Shown here: positions 1-5,041 of the stretch, piece by piece
Layout of the letters: every line of letters begins with the position of its first letter
Position numbering within the stretch: position 1 is the first letter of the stretch
NCBI GenBank assembly: GCA_022827165.1
Contig: JAJDTN010000151.1
Location: forward strand, 1 to 7,053
Length of the DNA: 7,053 bases
Direction of reading: 5' to 3'
Source of the DNA: Candidatus Latescibacterota bacterium
Lineage (GTDB): Bacteria; Latescibacterota; UBA2968; UBA8231
Translations under genes and position numbers: made by a program
The notes under the pieces: model-generated
The model's input: the letters and a program-made list of their open reading frames with translations, nothing else
Database searches by the model: none
What the model was told of the DNA's origin: nothing

Positions 1-58
1 GAAACCGCCGCTCGCGGCCCTGCGGGTCTGCGCCCGGGCCGCCGCGAGCGGCGGTTTC
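1..58. repeat. Perfect 18-bp inverted repeat at the window edge
   Basis: Bases 1-18 (GAAACCGCCGCTCGCGGC) are the exact reverse complement of bases 41-58, with a 22-nt loop between them. The repeat lies inside the nagA reading frame, which stays open through it. Residues encoded from about base 18 onward (ALRVCARAA) look like normal protein, so the outermost left arm may be a fold-back artefact at a contig end rather than a biological hairpin. Confidence 0.85.
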
Positions 59-928
59 GGCCTCTTCGGCGAAGGCTCCGGCGCCGGCAGCCGCGTGGCG
101 GGGGCCCACCTCTACGGCCCCTACTTCGGCCCCGGGGCCCAGGGCTGTCACCCGGCCGGCCCTCTGCGCCCGCCGCGGCCGGAGGAGTTCGAGGCGTATC
201 TCGCCTTCGGCGGGCTGCCCGAGGGCGGCGCCATCGCCTGCGCCACCGTGGCCCCGGAACTGCCCGGCGCCGAGGCCTTCGCCCGCGCCGCCCGGGGGCG
301 GGGCATCCGGCTCCACGCCGGCCACTCCAACGCCACCCTGGCGCAGGTGGAGGCCAGCCTGCCCTGGGGTGTGGCCCACGTGGACCACCTGTTCTGCGCC
401 ATGTCGGACAAGACCAAGCTGCGCCGCCGGGAGCCCTGGCCGATGCGCGCCGGCGTGCTCGAGGCGGCCCTGCTCCTCGACGAGCTGTCCACCGAGGTGA
501 TCGCCGACGGTGTCCATCTCGACGCCGGACTCCTGCGCCTGGCGTACAAGATCAAGGGGCCGGACCGCCTCGCCCTGGTGAGCGACTGCAACCGCGCCCT
601 CGACCGGCCCGACGGCGAGTACCGCTTCGGCCCCGAGGCCGGAGGCGAGCCCTTCGTGCGCCGCGGCGATGTCTGCGTGACGCCGGACGGCGGCGGCCCG
701 GCCTCCTCCTGCCAGGGGATGGACCACATGGTGCGCACCTTCCGCGAGCTCACCGGCGCCCCCTTGCCCGAGGTGGTGCGCATGGCCTCCCTCACGCCGG
801 CGCGGATCCTCGGGATCGACGCCCGCGTCGGCAGCCTCGAGGCGGGCAAGACCGCCGACCTGCTCGTCCTCGACGAGGGGCTCCGCGTGGAGCGCGTCTT
901 CCTCCAGGGGCGAGAGATCCTCCTCTAG
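2..928 (+). CDS. nagA: N-acetylglucosamine-6-phosphate deacetylase-like amidohydrolase, 5' truncated
   Basis: This is the C-terminal part (308 codons plus stop) of a NagA-type metal-dependent amidohydrolase, which removes the acetyl group from GlcNAc-6-phosphate in cytoplasmic amino-sugar recycling. The frame is open to the window edge, so the N-terminus lies outside; the internal GTG at 95 is not the start. Numbering from base 2, the visible landmarks are GAHLYGPYF (residues 34-42), the metal-ligand motif GHSNAT (His108), DHLFCAM (His129, equivalent to HxFNAM), ADGVH, the catalytic-acid motif LVSDC (Asp195), ASLTPARILG and the C-terminal GSLEAGKTADLLVLD. The Glu normally found in HLEGP, a metal ligand in classical NagA, is Tyr38 here. 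Family and fold are clear, while exact substrate and metal use are less certain. The gene looks unconnected to the Psp-like operon downstream, since a 208-nt interval with its own promoter separates them. Confidence 0.82.
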   Translation, partial: KPPLAALRVCARAAASGGFGLFGEGSGAGSRVAGAHLYGPYFGPGAQGCHPAGPLRPPRPEEFEAYLAFGGLPEGGAIACATVAPELPGAEAFARAARGRGIRLHAGHSNATLAQVEASLPWGVAHVDHLFCAMSDKTKLRRREPWPMRAGVLEAALLLDELSTEVIADGVHLDAGLLRLAYKIKGPDRLALVSDCNRALDRPDGEYRFGPEAGGEPFVRRGDVCVTPDGGGPASSCQGMDHMVRTFRELTGAPLPEVVRMASLTPARILGIDARVGSLEAGKTADLLVLDEGLRVERVFLQGREILL

Positions 929-953
929 AGACCCTTCGCGGAACCCTCCCGCT

Positions 954-972
954 TCCGGCGGCTGCCGCCGGA
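954..972. terminator. GC-rich hairpin downstream of nagA
   Basis: TCCGGCGGC and GCCGCCGGA form a perfect 9-bp inverted repeat around a single T; as RNA, a 7-bp stem with a 5-nt loop is realistic. It begins 26 nt after the nagA stop codon, where a terminator would be expected. No U-tract follows, so it is not a canonical intrinsic terminator. Its centre is 20 bp from that of the next inverted repeat (974-992), so it could instead belong to the upstream activator region of the HTH gene. Confidence 0.4.
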
Positions 973-973
973 C

Positions 974-992
974 GGTGGCGGATGCGGCCACC
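974..992. promoter_or_regulatory. 19-bp inverted repeat, candidate activator site for the HTH gene promoter
   Basis: The site is GGTGGC-GGATGCG-GCCACC: two 6-bp arms in perfect inverted repeat with a 7-nt spacer. Its centre (983) is about 99 bp upstream of the transcription start predicted from the sigma-54 promoter at 1056-1071, a usual distance for a bacterial enhancer-binding protein. The same arrangement (GGTGGC-N7-GCCATC) occurs at 1477-1495 ahead of the pspA sigma-54 promoter. The sequence match is seen directly; the role as a binding site is inferred. Confidence 0.5.
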
Positions 993-1055
993 GCTGCAAC
1001 GCTCTCCGAAGGCTCCTTCCCGGTCCGCTCTCTGAGGCAGGCTTCCCGCGGCGGC

Positions 1056-1071
1056 CGGCACGAGGGTTGCT
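1056..1071 (+). promoter_or_regulatory. Sigma-54 (-24/-12) promoter of the small HTH gene
   Basis: The sequence is C-GGCACG-AGGG-TTGCT. GG (1057-1058) and GC (1069-1070) are separated by exactly 10 nt, as RpoN promoters require. Compared with the consensus TGGCACG-N4-TTGCW the only difference is C for T at the first position. Predicted transcription start is near 1082, leaving a leader of about 55 nt before the GTG at 1137. The candidate upstream activator site is at 974-992. Confidence 0.68.
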
Positions 1072-1125
1072 GTACCGTCCTCGACCTCAGTCGCCGGGGA
1101 CCGGCCCCGGCGTCCATCCTTCACC

Positions 1126-1132
1126 AGGAGGG
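1126..1132 (+). promoter_or_regulatory. Strong Shine-Dalgarno of the small HTH gene
   Basis: AGGAGGG lies 4 nt before the GTG at 1137. This fixes the start there rather than at the upstream in-frame GTG at 975, which would precede the predicted transcription start and add an unstructured low-complexity leader. Confidence 0.8.
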
Positions 1133-1136
1133 AGCC

Positions 1137-1370
1137 GTGAATCGGGGATTCGACAAGGCGACGATCGAGCGCGTCGCCCGCATGTACAAGAGCAACCAGG
1201 AGGCCTGCGCCGCCCTCGGCATCACCCTGCGCAGCTTCGGACGGCTGTGCCGCAAGTACGGCGTGGAGACGCCCTGGGTGCAGAAGCGGCGGGCGCGGGG
1301 CACCCTGGGTCCGGCCCCGGCCGTCACCGGGGGCGGACAGGGGTTGTGCGAGGCCGGGTACCCCGGCTGA
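1137..1370 (+). CDS. Small free-standing Fis-type helix-turn-helix protein
   Basis: This 77-residue protein starts with GTG behind a strong ribosome binding site. Residues about 9-43 form the recognisable part: a short first helix (ATIERVARMY), then NQEACAALGIT-LRSFGRLCRKYGV. This fits the Fis/HTH_8 pattern (N-x-x-A-x-x-LGI-x-x-x-x-LxRxLxKYG) found at the C-terminus of NtrC- and PspF-type sigma-54 activators. A basic stretch follows (QKRRAR, 49-54), then a glycine- and proline-rich tail. There is no AAA+ domain, so by itself it cannot drive sigma-54 open-complex formation. Cytoplasmic DNA binding is the likely role, perhaps autoregulation or control of the pspA operon 293 nt downstream; both genes have sigma-54 promoters with matching inverted repeats upstream. 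It could act alone or as an accessory to an activator encoded elsewhere. The target is inferred; the HTH assignment is fairly secure. Confidence 0.75.
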   Translation: MNRGFDKATIERVARMYKSNQEACAALGITLRSFGRLCRKYGVETPWVQKRRARGTLGPAPAVTGGGQGLCEAGYPG

Positions 1371-1390
1371 TCCCTGCGCGGGATCGGCTG
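1364..1390. terminator. Hairpin overlapping the HTH gene stop codon
   Basis: An 11-bp stem (two wobble pairs) with loop TGCGC pairs bases 1364-1374 with 1380-1390; the core GATCCC/GGGATC is perfect. It spans the stop codon of the HTH gene. No T-run follows, so if it terminates transcription it is of the non-canonical kind common in GC-rich genomes. It would help separate the HTH unit from the pspA operon. Confidence 0.4.
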
Positions 1391-1476
1391 CCGGGCGCGG
1401 GGAGGGGCGGCCCGCGGAGGAAGCCTCGGAGGCGAGACCCCGGGGCGGCCTCGCTCCCCATCCGCTGTCCGCAGCC

Positions 1477-1524
1477 GGTGGCGAAATCCGCCATCGAGAT
1501 GGCGGATCCAGCCGGTCCGCCACC
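1477..1524. promoter_or_regulatory. Cluster of inverted repeats, candidate enhancer (UAS) of the pspA promoter
   Basis: Two tandem sites of the same form are visible: GGTGGC-GAAATCC-GCCATC (1477-1495) and the weaker GATGGC-GGATCCA-GCCGGT (1498-1516). Their centres are 21 bp apart, two turns of the helix. Seen another way, ATCCGCCATC (1486-1495) and its exact complement (1498-1507) form a 10-bp palindrome with a 2-nt spacer, and a further TCCGCCA half-site lies at 1516-1522. The sites sit about 124 and 145 bp upstream of the predicted pspA transcription start, where tandem sites for a PspF-like activator are usual. The stretch from about 1525 to 1580 is AT-richer than its surroundings and could be the bend region; an IHF-like sequence at 1566-1578 has two mismatches and is weak. 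Confidence 0.55.
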
Positions 1525-1583
1525 TTCCGACAAAGATGCGGTTTTCCCTGCAATGGACTGTATGACAGCAAGTTGAGTCTCGT

Positions 1584-1600
1584 CTTCCCCAATGGGGGAG
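1584..1600. repeat. Short hairpin immediately upstream of the pspA promoter
   Basis: CTTCCCC-AAT-GGGGGAG can form a 7-bp stem (one G-T wobble) with a 3-nt loop. It ends 4 nt before the -24 element. It would not be in the sigma-54 transcript, so it could only matter for read-through RNA from upstream or as DNA structure. Confidence 0.35.
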
Positions 1601-1604
1601 GCGA

Positions 1605-1620
1605 TGGCACCCGGATTGCA
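1605..1620 (+). promoter_or_regulatory. Sigma-54 (-24/-12) promoter of the pspA operon
   Basis: TGGCAC-CCGGA-TTGCA matches the RpoN consensus TGGCAC-N5-TTGCW at every defined base, with GG (1606-1607) and GC (1618-1619) exactly 10 nt apart. The predicted start is near 1631, giving a leader of about 33 nt with a well-placed ribosome binding site. Sigma-54 control by PspF is the classical regulation of psp operons in enterobacteria, so the context agrees with the sequence. An AAA+ activator is required and is not encoded in this window. Confidence 0.85.
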
Positions 1621-1653
1621 TCAGGAAGCAAACAAACCCCTCGGGAGCGAATC

Positions 1654-1658
1654 GGAGG
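1654..1658 (+). promoter_or_regulatory. Shine-Dalgarno that sets the pspA start
   Basis: GGAGG lies 5 nt before the ATG at 1664. Together with the promoter at 1605-1620 it rules out the longer in-frame ATG at 1592, which lies upstream of the predicted transcription start. Confidence 0.85.
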
Positions 1659-1663
1659 CAGAG

Positions 1664-2395
1664 ATGGTCAAATCGACGTTGTCCCGGATCTCCGGGATCG
1701 TCAGGTCGAACGTCCACGACCTGCTCGATCACCTGGAGGACCCGGAGAGGATGGTGCGCCAGATGGTGCGCGACATGGAGGCCGAGGTCGACCGGGTCGT
1801 CAGCGCCACCGGCGCCGCCGTGGCCGGCCAGCGCCGGCTGGAGAAGGACCAGGAGGAGCACCGCGAGCGCAGCCGCCGGCTGGAGTGCCGGGCCCGCCAG
1901 GCCCTCGATGCCGGCGACGAGGAGCTGGCCCGCCAGGTGCTGGCCCGCAAGGTGCTCAGCGACCAGGCGGCCGACGACATCGAGCCGGCCCTCGAGGAGG
2001 GGCGCCGGACGGCGTCGCAGCTGCGGGGTCAGTTGGTGACCCTGCGCCAGGAGCTGGAGGAGGCCCGCAACCGCCAGGCCGCCCTGATCGCGCGCATCCG
2101 CGCCAGCCGCCAGGTGGGCTTCCGGCGCGACGATCTCGACGGCGATCCGGCGGCCGAGTTCGACCGCCTGGGGCAGCGCCTGGAGCACAACCGCAGCGAG
2201 TTCGACCGCATGCGCCAGCGCCTGGAACTGGCCGAGGTGGCAGGGGAGGCCTCGGCCGAGGCGCGCCGCACCCTCCTCGGGGAGGACGGCGTCCTCGGGC
2301 GCCGCTTCGAGGAACTCGAGATGCGCCGGCGGGTCGATGAAGAGTTGGCCGCCCTGCGCCCGCGCGAGAAACAGGACGAGGAGGGTTCCCGATGA
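1664..2395 (+). CDS. pspA: PspA/IM30 (Vipp1) family phage shock protein A
   Basis: This 243-residue protein has the normal PspA length. The PspA/IM30 family (ESCRT-III-like) binds stressed inner membrane and, in enterobacteria, also inhibits the sigma-54 activator PspF. Residues 2-17 (VKSTLSRISGIVRSNV) form the amphipathic membrane-binding helix, followed by LLDHLEDPERMVRQMVRDMEAEV (20-42), the family's N-terminal signature. The rest is almost entirely long charged coiled coil, with a conserved-looking stretch LARQVLARKVLSDQAADDIEPAL in the middle. The start is fixed by the ribosome binding site at 1654-1658, and the N-terminus then aligns with known PspA proteins. It is the first gene of a four-gene operon and its stop overlaps the next start (ATGA). 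Family assignment is firm; the feedback role on an activator here is inferred from the promoter type. Confidence 0.95.
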   Translation: MVKSTLSRISGIVRSNVHDLLDHLEDPERMVRQMVRDMEAEVDRVVSATGAAVAGQRRLEKDQEEHRERSRRLECRARQALDAGDEELARQVLARKVLSDQAADDIEPALEEGRRTASQLRGQLVTLRQELEEARNRQAALIARIRASRQVGFRRDDLDGDPAAEFDRLGQRLEHNRSEFDRMRQRLELAEVAGEASAEARRTLLGEDGVLGRRFEELEMRRRVDEELAALRPREKQDEEGSR

Positions 2396-2760
2396 CCGGC
2401 TCCGGGTCCTCCACTCGTTCGCGCCTGGCGGCGGCGCTGCTCTGCTTCTTCCTCGGCTGGATCGGCGCGCACCGGTTCTACGTCGGCAAGATGGGCACCG
2501 GCCTGTTGATGGTGCTCACCCTCGGAGGCTTCGGCATCTGGTCGCTCATCGACCTGATCCTCATCCTCTGCGGGGCCTTCACCGACGCCGGCGGCCTGCG
2601 GCTCTCGGCGTGGATGCCGGCCGAGGCGGCGGCCGGATCCCGGTCCGAGGAGCTGCGGGGCCGCATGGACCGCATCGACCGGCAGTTGACCGATCTTCAG
2701 GGAGTCATGATAGATATGGCCGACAAGCTGGACCGGCGCCGCTACGGACACCTGGCCTGA
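2392..2760 (+). CDS. TM2-domain membrane protein with C-terminal cytoplasmic helix
   Basis: This 122-residue protein starts within the pspA stop codon (ATGA), implying translational coupling. Residues about 12-63 are a clear TM2 domain: first membrane helix AALLCFFLGWIGAHRFYVGK with the typical GxHRFYxGK turn, then GLLMVLTLGGFGIWSLIDLILILCGAF with the typical Trp and the Asp of the second helix. After a short linker (64-85) comes a charged helix, residues 86-117, likely a coiled coil, containing TDLQ-GVMI-DMADKLDRR. A similar segment ends the next protein of the operon. TM2 proteins are small inner-membrane proteins of mostly unknown function. The position suggests it partners PspA at the membrane, where PspB or PspC would stand in classical operons. 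The TM2 assignment is firm; the partnership is inferred. Confidence 0.9.
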   Translation: MTGSGSSTRSRLAAALLCFFLGWIGAHRFYVGKMGTGLLMVLTLGGFGIWSLIDLILILCGAFTDAGGLRLSAWMPAEAAAGSRSEELRGRMDRIDRQLTDLQGVMIDMADKLDRRRYGHLA

Positions 2761-2777
2761 CCCCCCGGAGAACAGTT

Positions 2778-4181
2778 ATGCCTCGACCCTGCCCGCCCCT
2801 GCATCTCGCCGTCGTCCTGGCGGGGTTGAGCCTTGCGGGACCGCCCCTGGCGCGGGCGGAGCTGCCCGACCACCTGGCCCTGGCCCTGCCCCTCTCCGGC
2901 ATCACCGTCGACGGGGATCTGTCCGACTGGCCGCCGGAGATGCCGTCCCTGCCGATTCGCAACGAGTTCGGCGCCTACGGCCCCACCGACACCGAGGCGA
3001 CGAACCTCGACACCAGCCAGGACCTCAGCCCCTCCTTCCGGGTGGGGTACGACCCGGAGGAGCAGCTGCTCTACGTGGCCGTGGAGGTGCGCGACGATAT
3101 CCTCTATTCGGACTGGATGGTGTCACAGACCGACGCCTGCGAGATCTACGTCTCCGGGCTCGTGTCGTCGGACCACACTCCGATCCAGTACGCCCTCGTG
3201 CCGGGGCGGGTCACCTATACCAGCTTCGACCGCAGGGGGGTCCACCGCAACCTCCGGGTCGACAGGAGGTCCCGCGGCGCCTGGCTGCGCCGCGACGGCA
3301 GGATCACCACCTACGAGTGGGGCGTGCAGGTGCGCTCCGGCTTGCCGGCCGATCCGCGGACCGATCCGAGGCACGGCTATACGGCGATGAACCCCGACCC
3401 CGGCCGGGTGGTCCGCCTCGAGGGCGGCGGGATGATCGGTTTCGACGTGGTCGTCGTCGACGGCGACGGGCCGCCCCGGGGTTCCGTGGTCTCTCCTACT
3501 CCGACCGCCTGCTGTGAGGAGACCGCCTCCTGGGTGCCCTGGGGGCCCCCGCGGTCGATCAAGATGGTGGGCGACGACCGGGTGGGCCGTCTCGTGCTGG
3601 CGCCGGAGGACTGGTCGGCGGGGTTCGACGCCGAGGCCATGGAGGCTTACCTGGAGACCTGGCTGAGGGAGCATCCGGATGTCTGGATCGCGGCGATCGA
3701 GAGAGCCGCGGCCAGGCAGTCCCGACCGCATTCCCATCCCCTGGCCCGGAGGCTGGAGCAGGCGGCGGGGGCCATCTCCCGGGCCGATGCGCGGATCCTG
3801 GAGCCGCCGGGTCCCGCCACCTGGGACCACAGGACGGTTCCGTGGGGATCGCCCGGCGGCCCGATGGGTGCGGACGCCGGTCCTCGTGAGGACGAGTTGC
3901 TGCAGGCCCTGCGGCGGGAACTGCGGGGGGACTCCGGGCGCGACGACTGGCTCGTGCTCCTCGGAGGGTGCCTGCTGGGGCTGGCCGTCGGCCTGGCGGC
4001 GGTCTACGTGGTCCGCCGCCGTACCCAGCCGGATCCCCCGGGCCTCACGGACCGCCTCGCCGCCCTCGAGTCGCGCATGACCGACACCCAGGACGTGATG
4101 ATCGCCCTGAGCGAGAAGCTGGACCGCATCGATGGCCGCCACCGCGAGGGGAACGACCCCCCGCCCGCGAGCGGCTCGTGA
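2778..4181 (+). CDS. Secreted, membrane-anchored CBM9-like protein with cytoplasmic coiled-coil tail
   Basis: This 467-residue protein begins at ATG 2778, 17 nt after the TM2 gene, with GGAG at 2767-2770. Residues 1-27 look like a signal peptide ending PLARA|E. Residues about 40-275 resemble a family 9 carbohydrate-binding-like (CBM9/DOMON-like) beta-sandwich: ITVDGDLSDWP at the start, then FRVGYDPEEQLLYVAVEVRDD, DACEIYVSG, TTYEWGVQV and GRLVL at the end. A helical, less conserved region follows (about 276-390), then one membrane helix at 392-412 (LVLLGGCLLGLAVGLAAVYVV) with a following RRR. The 55-residue tail contains MTDTQDVMIALSEKLDR (434-450), similar to the tail of the TM2 protein. The layout, a ligand-binding-like domain outside and a short coiled coil inside, suggests a sensor or tether linking the envelope to PspA. 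The ligand is unknown and no enzymatic motif is seen. The longer in-frame extension upstream overlaps the TM2 gene and is rejected. Confidence 0.82.
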   Translation: MPRPCPPLHLAVVLAGLSLAGPPLARAELPDHLALALPLSGITVDGDLSDWPPEMPSLPIRNEFGAYGPTDTEATNLDTSQDLSPSFRVGYDPEEQLLYVAVEVRDDILYSDWMVSQTDACEIYVSGLVSSDHTPIQYALVPGRVTYTSFDRRGVHRNLRVDRRSRGAWLRRDGRITTYEWGVQVRSGLPADPRTDPRHGYTAMNPDPGRVVRLEGGGMIGFDVVVVDGDGPPRGSVVSPTPTACCEETASWVPWGPPRSIKMVGDDRVGRLVLAPEDWSAGFDAEAMEAYLETWLREHPDVWIAAIERAAARQSRPHSHPLARRLEQAAGAISRADARILEPPGPATWDHRTVPWGSPGGPMGADAGPREDELLQALRRELRGDSGRDDWLVLLGGCLLGLAVGLAAVYVVRRRTQPDPPGLTDRLAALESRMTDTQDVMIALSEKLDRIDGRHREGNDPPPASGS

Positions 4182-4909
4182 GCGCCGTGGAGGAGGTGCG
4201 TCCGGCCCCGGGGGAGCTCCCGGAGGCCGACTCCTCCCGCGGCCTCGACTCGGCCCCGCCGGCGCGGCGCCGGAGCGCGGCCCCCTTCGCCGCGCTGGCC
4301 CGCCTGCCCGGGTGCCTGGTGCGCCTCGGCCTGGGCCTGGCGGCGGCCCTGGTGGTCACCGGGCGCGTGCAGCTGGCCATCCTGCAGCGCTACCCGGAGG
4401 CCGAGTGGATGGCGCTGGCGGGCGGGCTGCTGGCCGGAGGTCTGGCGCTCTCCGGAGCCCTCTGCCTGGCCTTCGGCCTGCCCTCCCCGCGGCGGGCCCT
4501 GCTGCTCATGGCGGCGGTCCCCATCCTGCTGGTGGCCGCCGGGTGCCTGTCGGTGACCCACTTCCCGGAGGCGGGGTTCCGGACCCCGGAGCTGCGCGGC
4601 GAGTGGGAGCGCCTGCACCCGACCCTGCGGCTGTCCTTGTGGATCGCGCGGCTGGGAGGAGAGGTGGTGGTCACCGGCGTCGCCCGCGCCCCGTGGGAGT
4701 ACGGCTCCCCGGGGCTTCCCGAGTCGAGGGGCCCGGATACCCTCCCCGCGCCGGGGCGGGGTTACGCGCGGGGCGTGGACCTGCGCACCCCGGCGGCGGG
4801 GCCCCTGGTCTTCTGGGCGCGGCAGGGGCTGTTCCTCGGCCTCGGGTTGAAGGCCTCGCCCCACTTCGGGGCTCCCGGCCACCTGCGCGTCTCCCTGCCG
4901 CCCCGGTAA
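4178..4909 (+). CDS. Unrecognised three-helix membrane protein with C-terminal globular domain
   Basis: The 243-residue protein starts with GTG overlapping the preceding stop (GTGA). No good ribosome binding site is visible, so translation probably depends on coupling. Residues 1-45 are charged and Pro/Ala-rich, with an arginine cluster at 30-32. Three hydrophobic helices lie at about 47-69, 78-101 and 106-126. Residues 130-243 form a soluble domain with LHPTLRLSLWIARLGGEVVVTGVAR (146-170), GYARGVDLRTP (195-205) and a terminal PGHLRVSL (233-240). The order 'HP-x-LR ... VVVTG-x-x-R ... G-x-DLR ... GHLxV' is faintly like the M15/DD-carboxypeptidase fold (TSGYR, GxAxDLR, HxHV), but most metal ligands are missing, so an active peptidase is unlikely. 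I do not otherwise recognise it. As the last gene of the pspA operon, it probably works with the envelope-stress proteins. The call as a real gene rests on packing and codon bias. Confidence 0.75.
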   Translation: MSAVEEVRPAPGELPEADSSRGLDSAPPARRRSAAPFAALARLPGCLVRLGLGLAAALVVTGRVQLAILQRYPEAEWMALAGGLLAGGLALSGALCLAFGLPSPRRALLLMAAVPILLVAAGCLSVTHFPEAGFRTPELRGEWERLHPTLRLSLWIARLGGEVVVTGVARAPWEYGSPGLPESRGPDTLPAPGRGYARGVDLRTPAAGPLVFWARQGLFLGLGLKASPHFGAPGHLRVSLPPR

Positions 4910-4939
4910 CACCGCGGGCCCTGCCGACGCGGCGGGAGC

Positions 4940-5029
4940 CCGCTCCGCCGTGGCCAGGCTCGGGATCACGCCCCGAGCGGCGCTGATCCTCCGGGGGGCG
5001 GAGCGGCCGCGAGCACGCCGCGCTCGCGG
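4940..5029. terminator. Nested inverted repeats between convergent genes, probable bidirectional terminator
   Basis: Three structures lie in the 132-nt gap between the converging operon ends. An outer 10-bp perfect repeat pairs 4940-4949 (CCGCTCCGCC) with 4997-5006. Inside it is a 7-bp hairpin, GCTCGGG/CCCGAGC at 4958-4964 and 4972-4978. Directly after it is an 8-bp perfect hairpin, CCGCGAGC/GCTCGCGG at 5007-5014 and 5022-5029. No T-runs flank them, so termination on either strand is inferred from position and stem strength. The gap holds no gene. Confidence 0.55.
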
Positions 5030-5041
5030 GTGTCGTCCAGC

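Noticed and set aside
975..1136. Upstream start (GTG 975) for the HTH protein
   Set aside because: This stretch holds the 19-bp repeat and the sigma-54 promoter, and the strong AGGAGGG directly before GTG 1137 marks the real start.
1566..1578. Possible IHF site between the pspA enhancer and promoter
   Set aside because: It has two mismatches to the conserved core, too weak to annotate on its own, although the position and local AT-richness fit.
1592..1663. N-terminal extension of PspA from ATG 1592
   Set aside because: The extension contains the -24/-12 promoter itself and lies upstream of the predicted transcription start; PspA homologues begin with the amphipathic helix encoded from 1664.
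1121..2188. Long minus-strand frame opposite the HTH gene and pspA
   Set aside because: It crosses both regulatory intervals and antisense pspA, has no family features, and is explained by third-position GC bias.
2337..2777. N-terminal extension of the CBM9-like protein
   Set aside because: It overlaps the TM2 gene in another frame and would bury the signal peptide; the ATG at 2778 has a ribosome binding site and a good signal sequence.
3123..4142. Long minus-strand frame opposite the CBM9-like gene
   Set aside because: It is compositionally biased (His, Arg, Gly, Pro rich) and has no motifs, while the plus strand has a signal peptide, domain and membrane helix in order.
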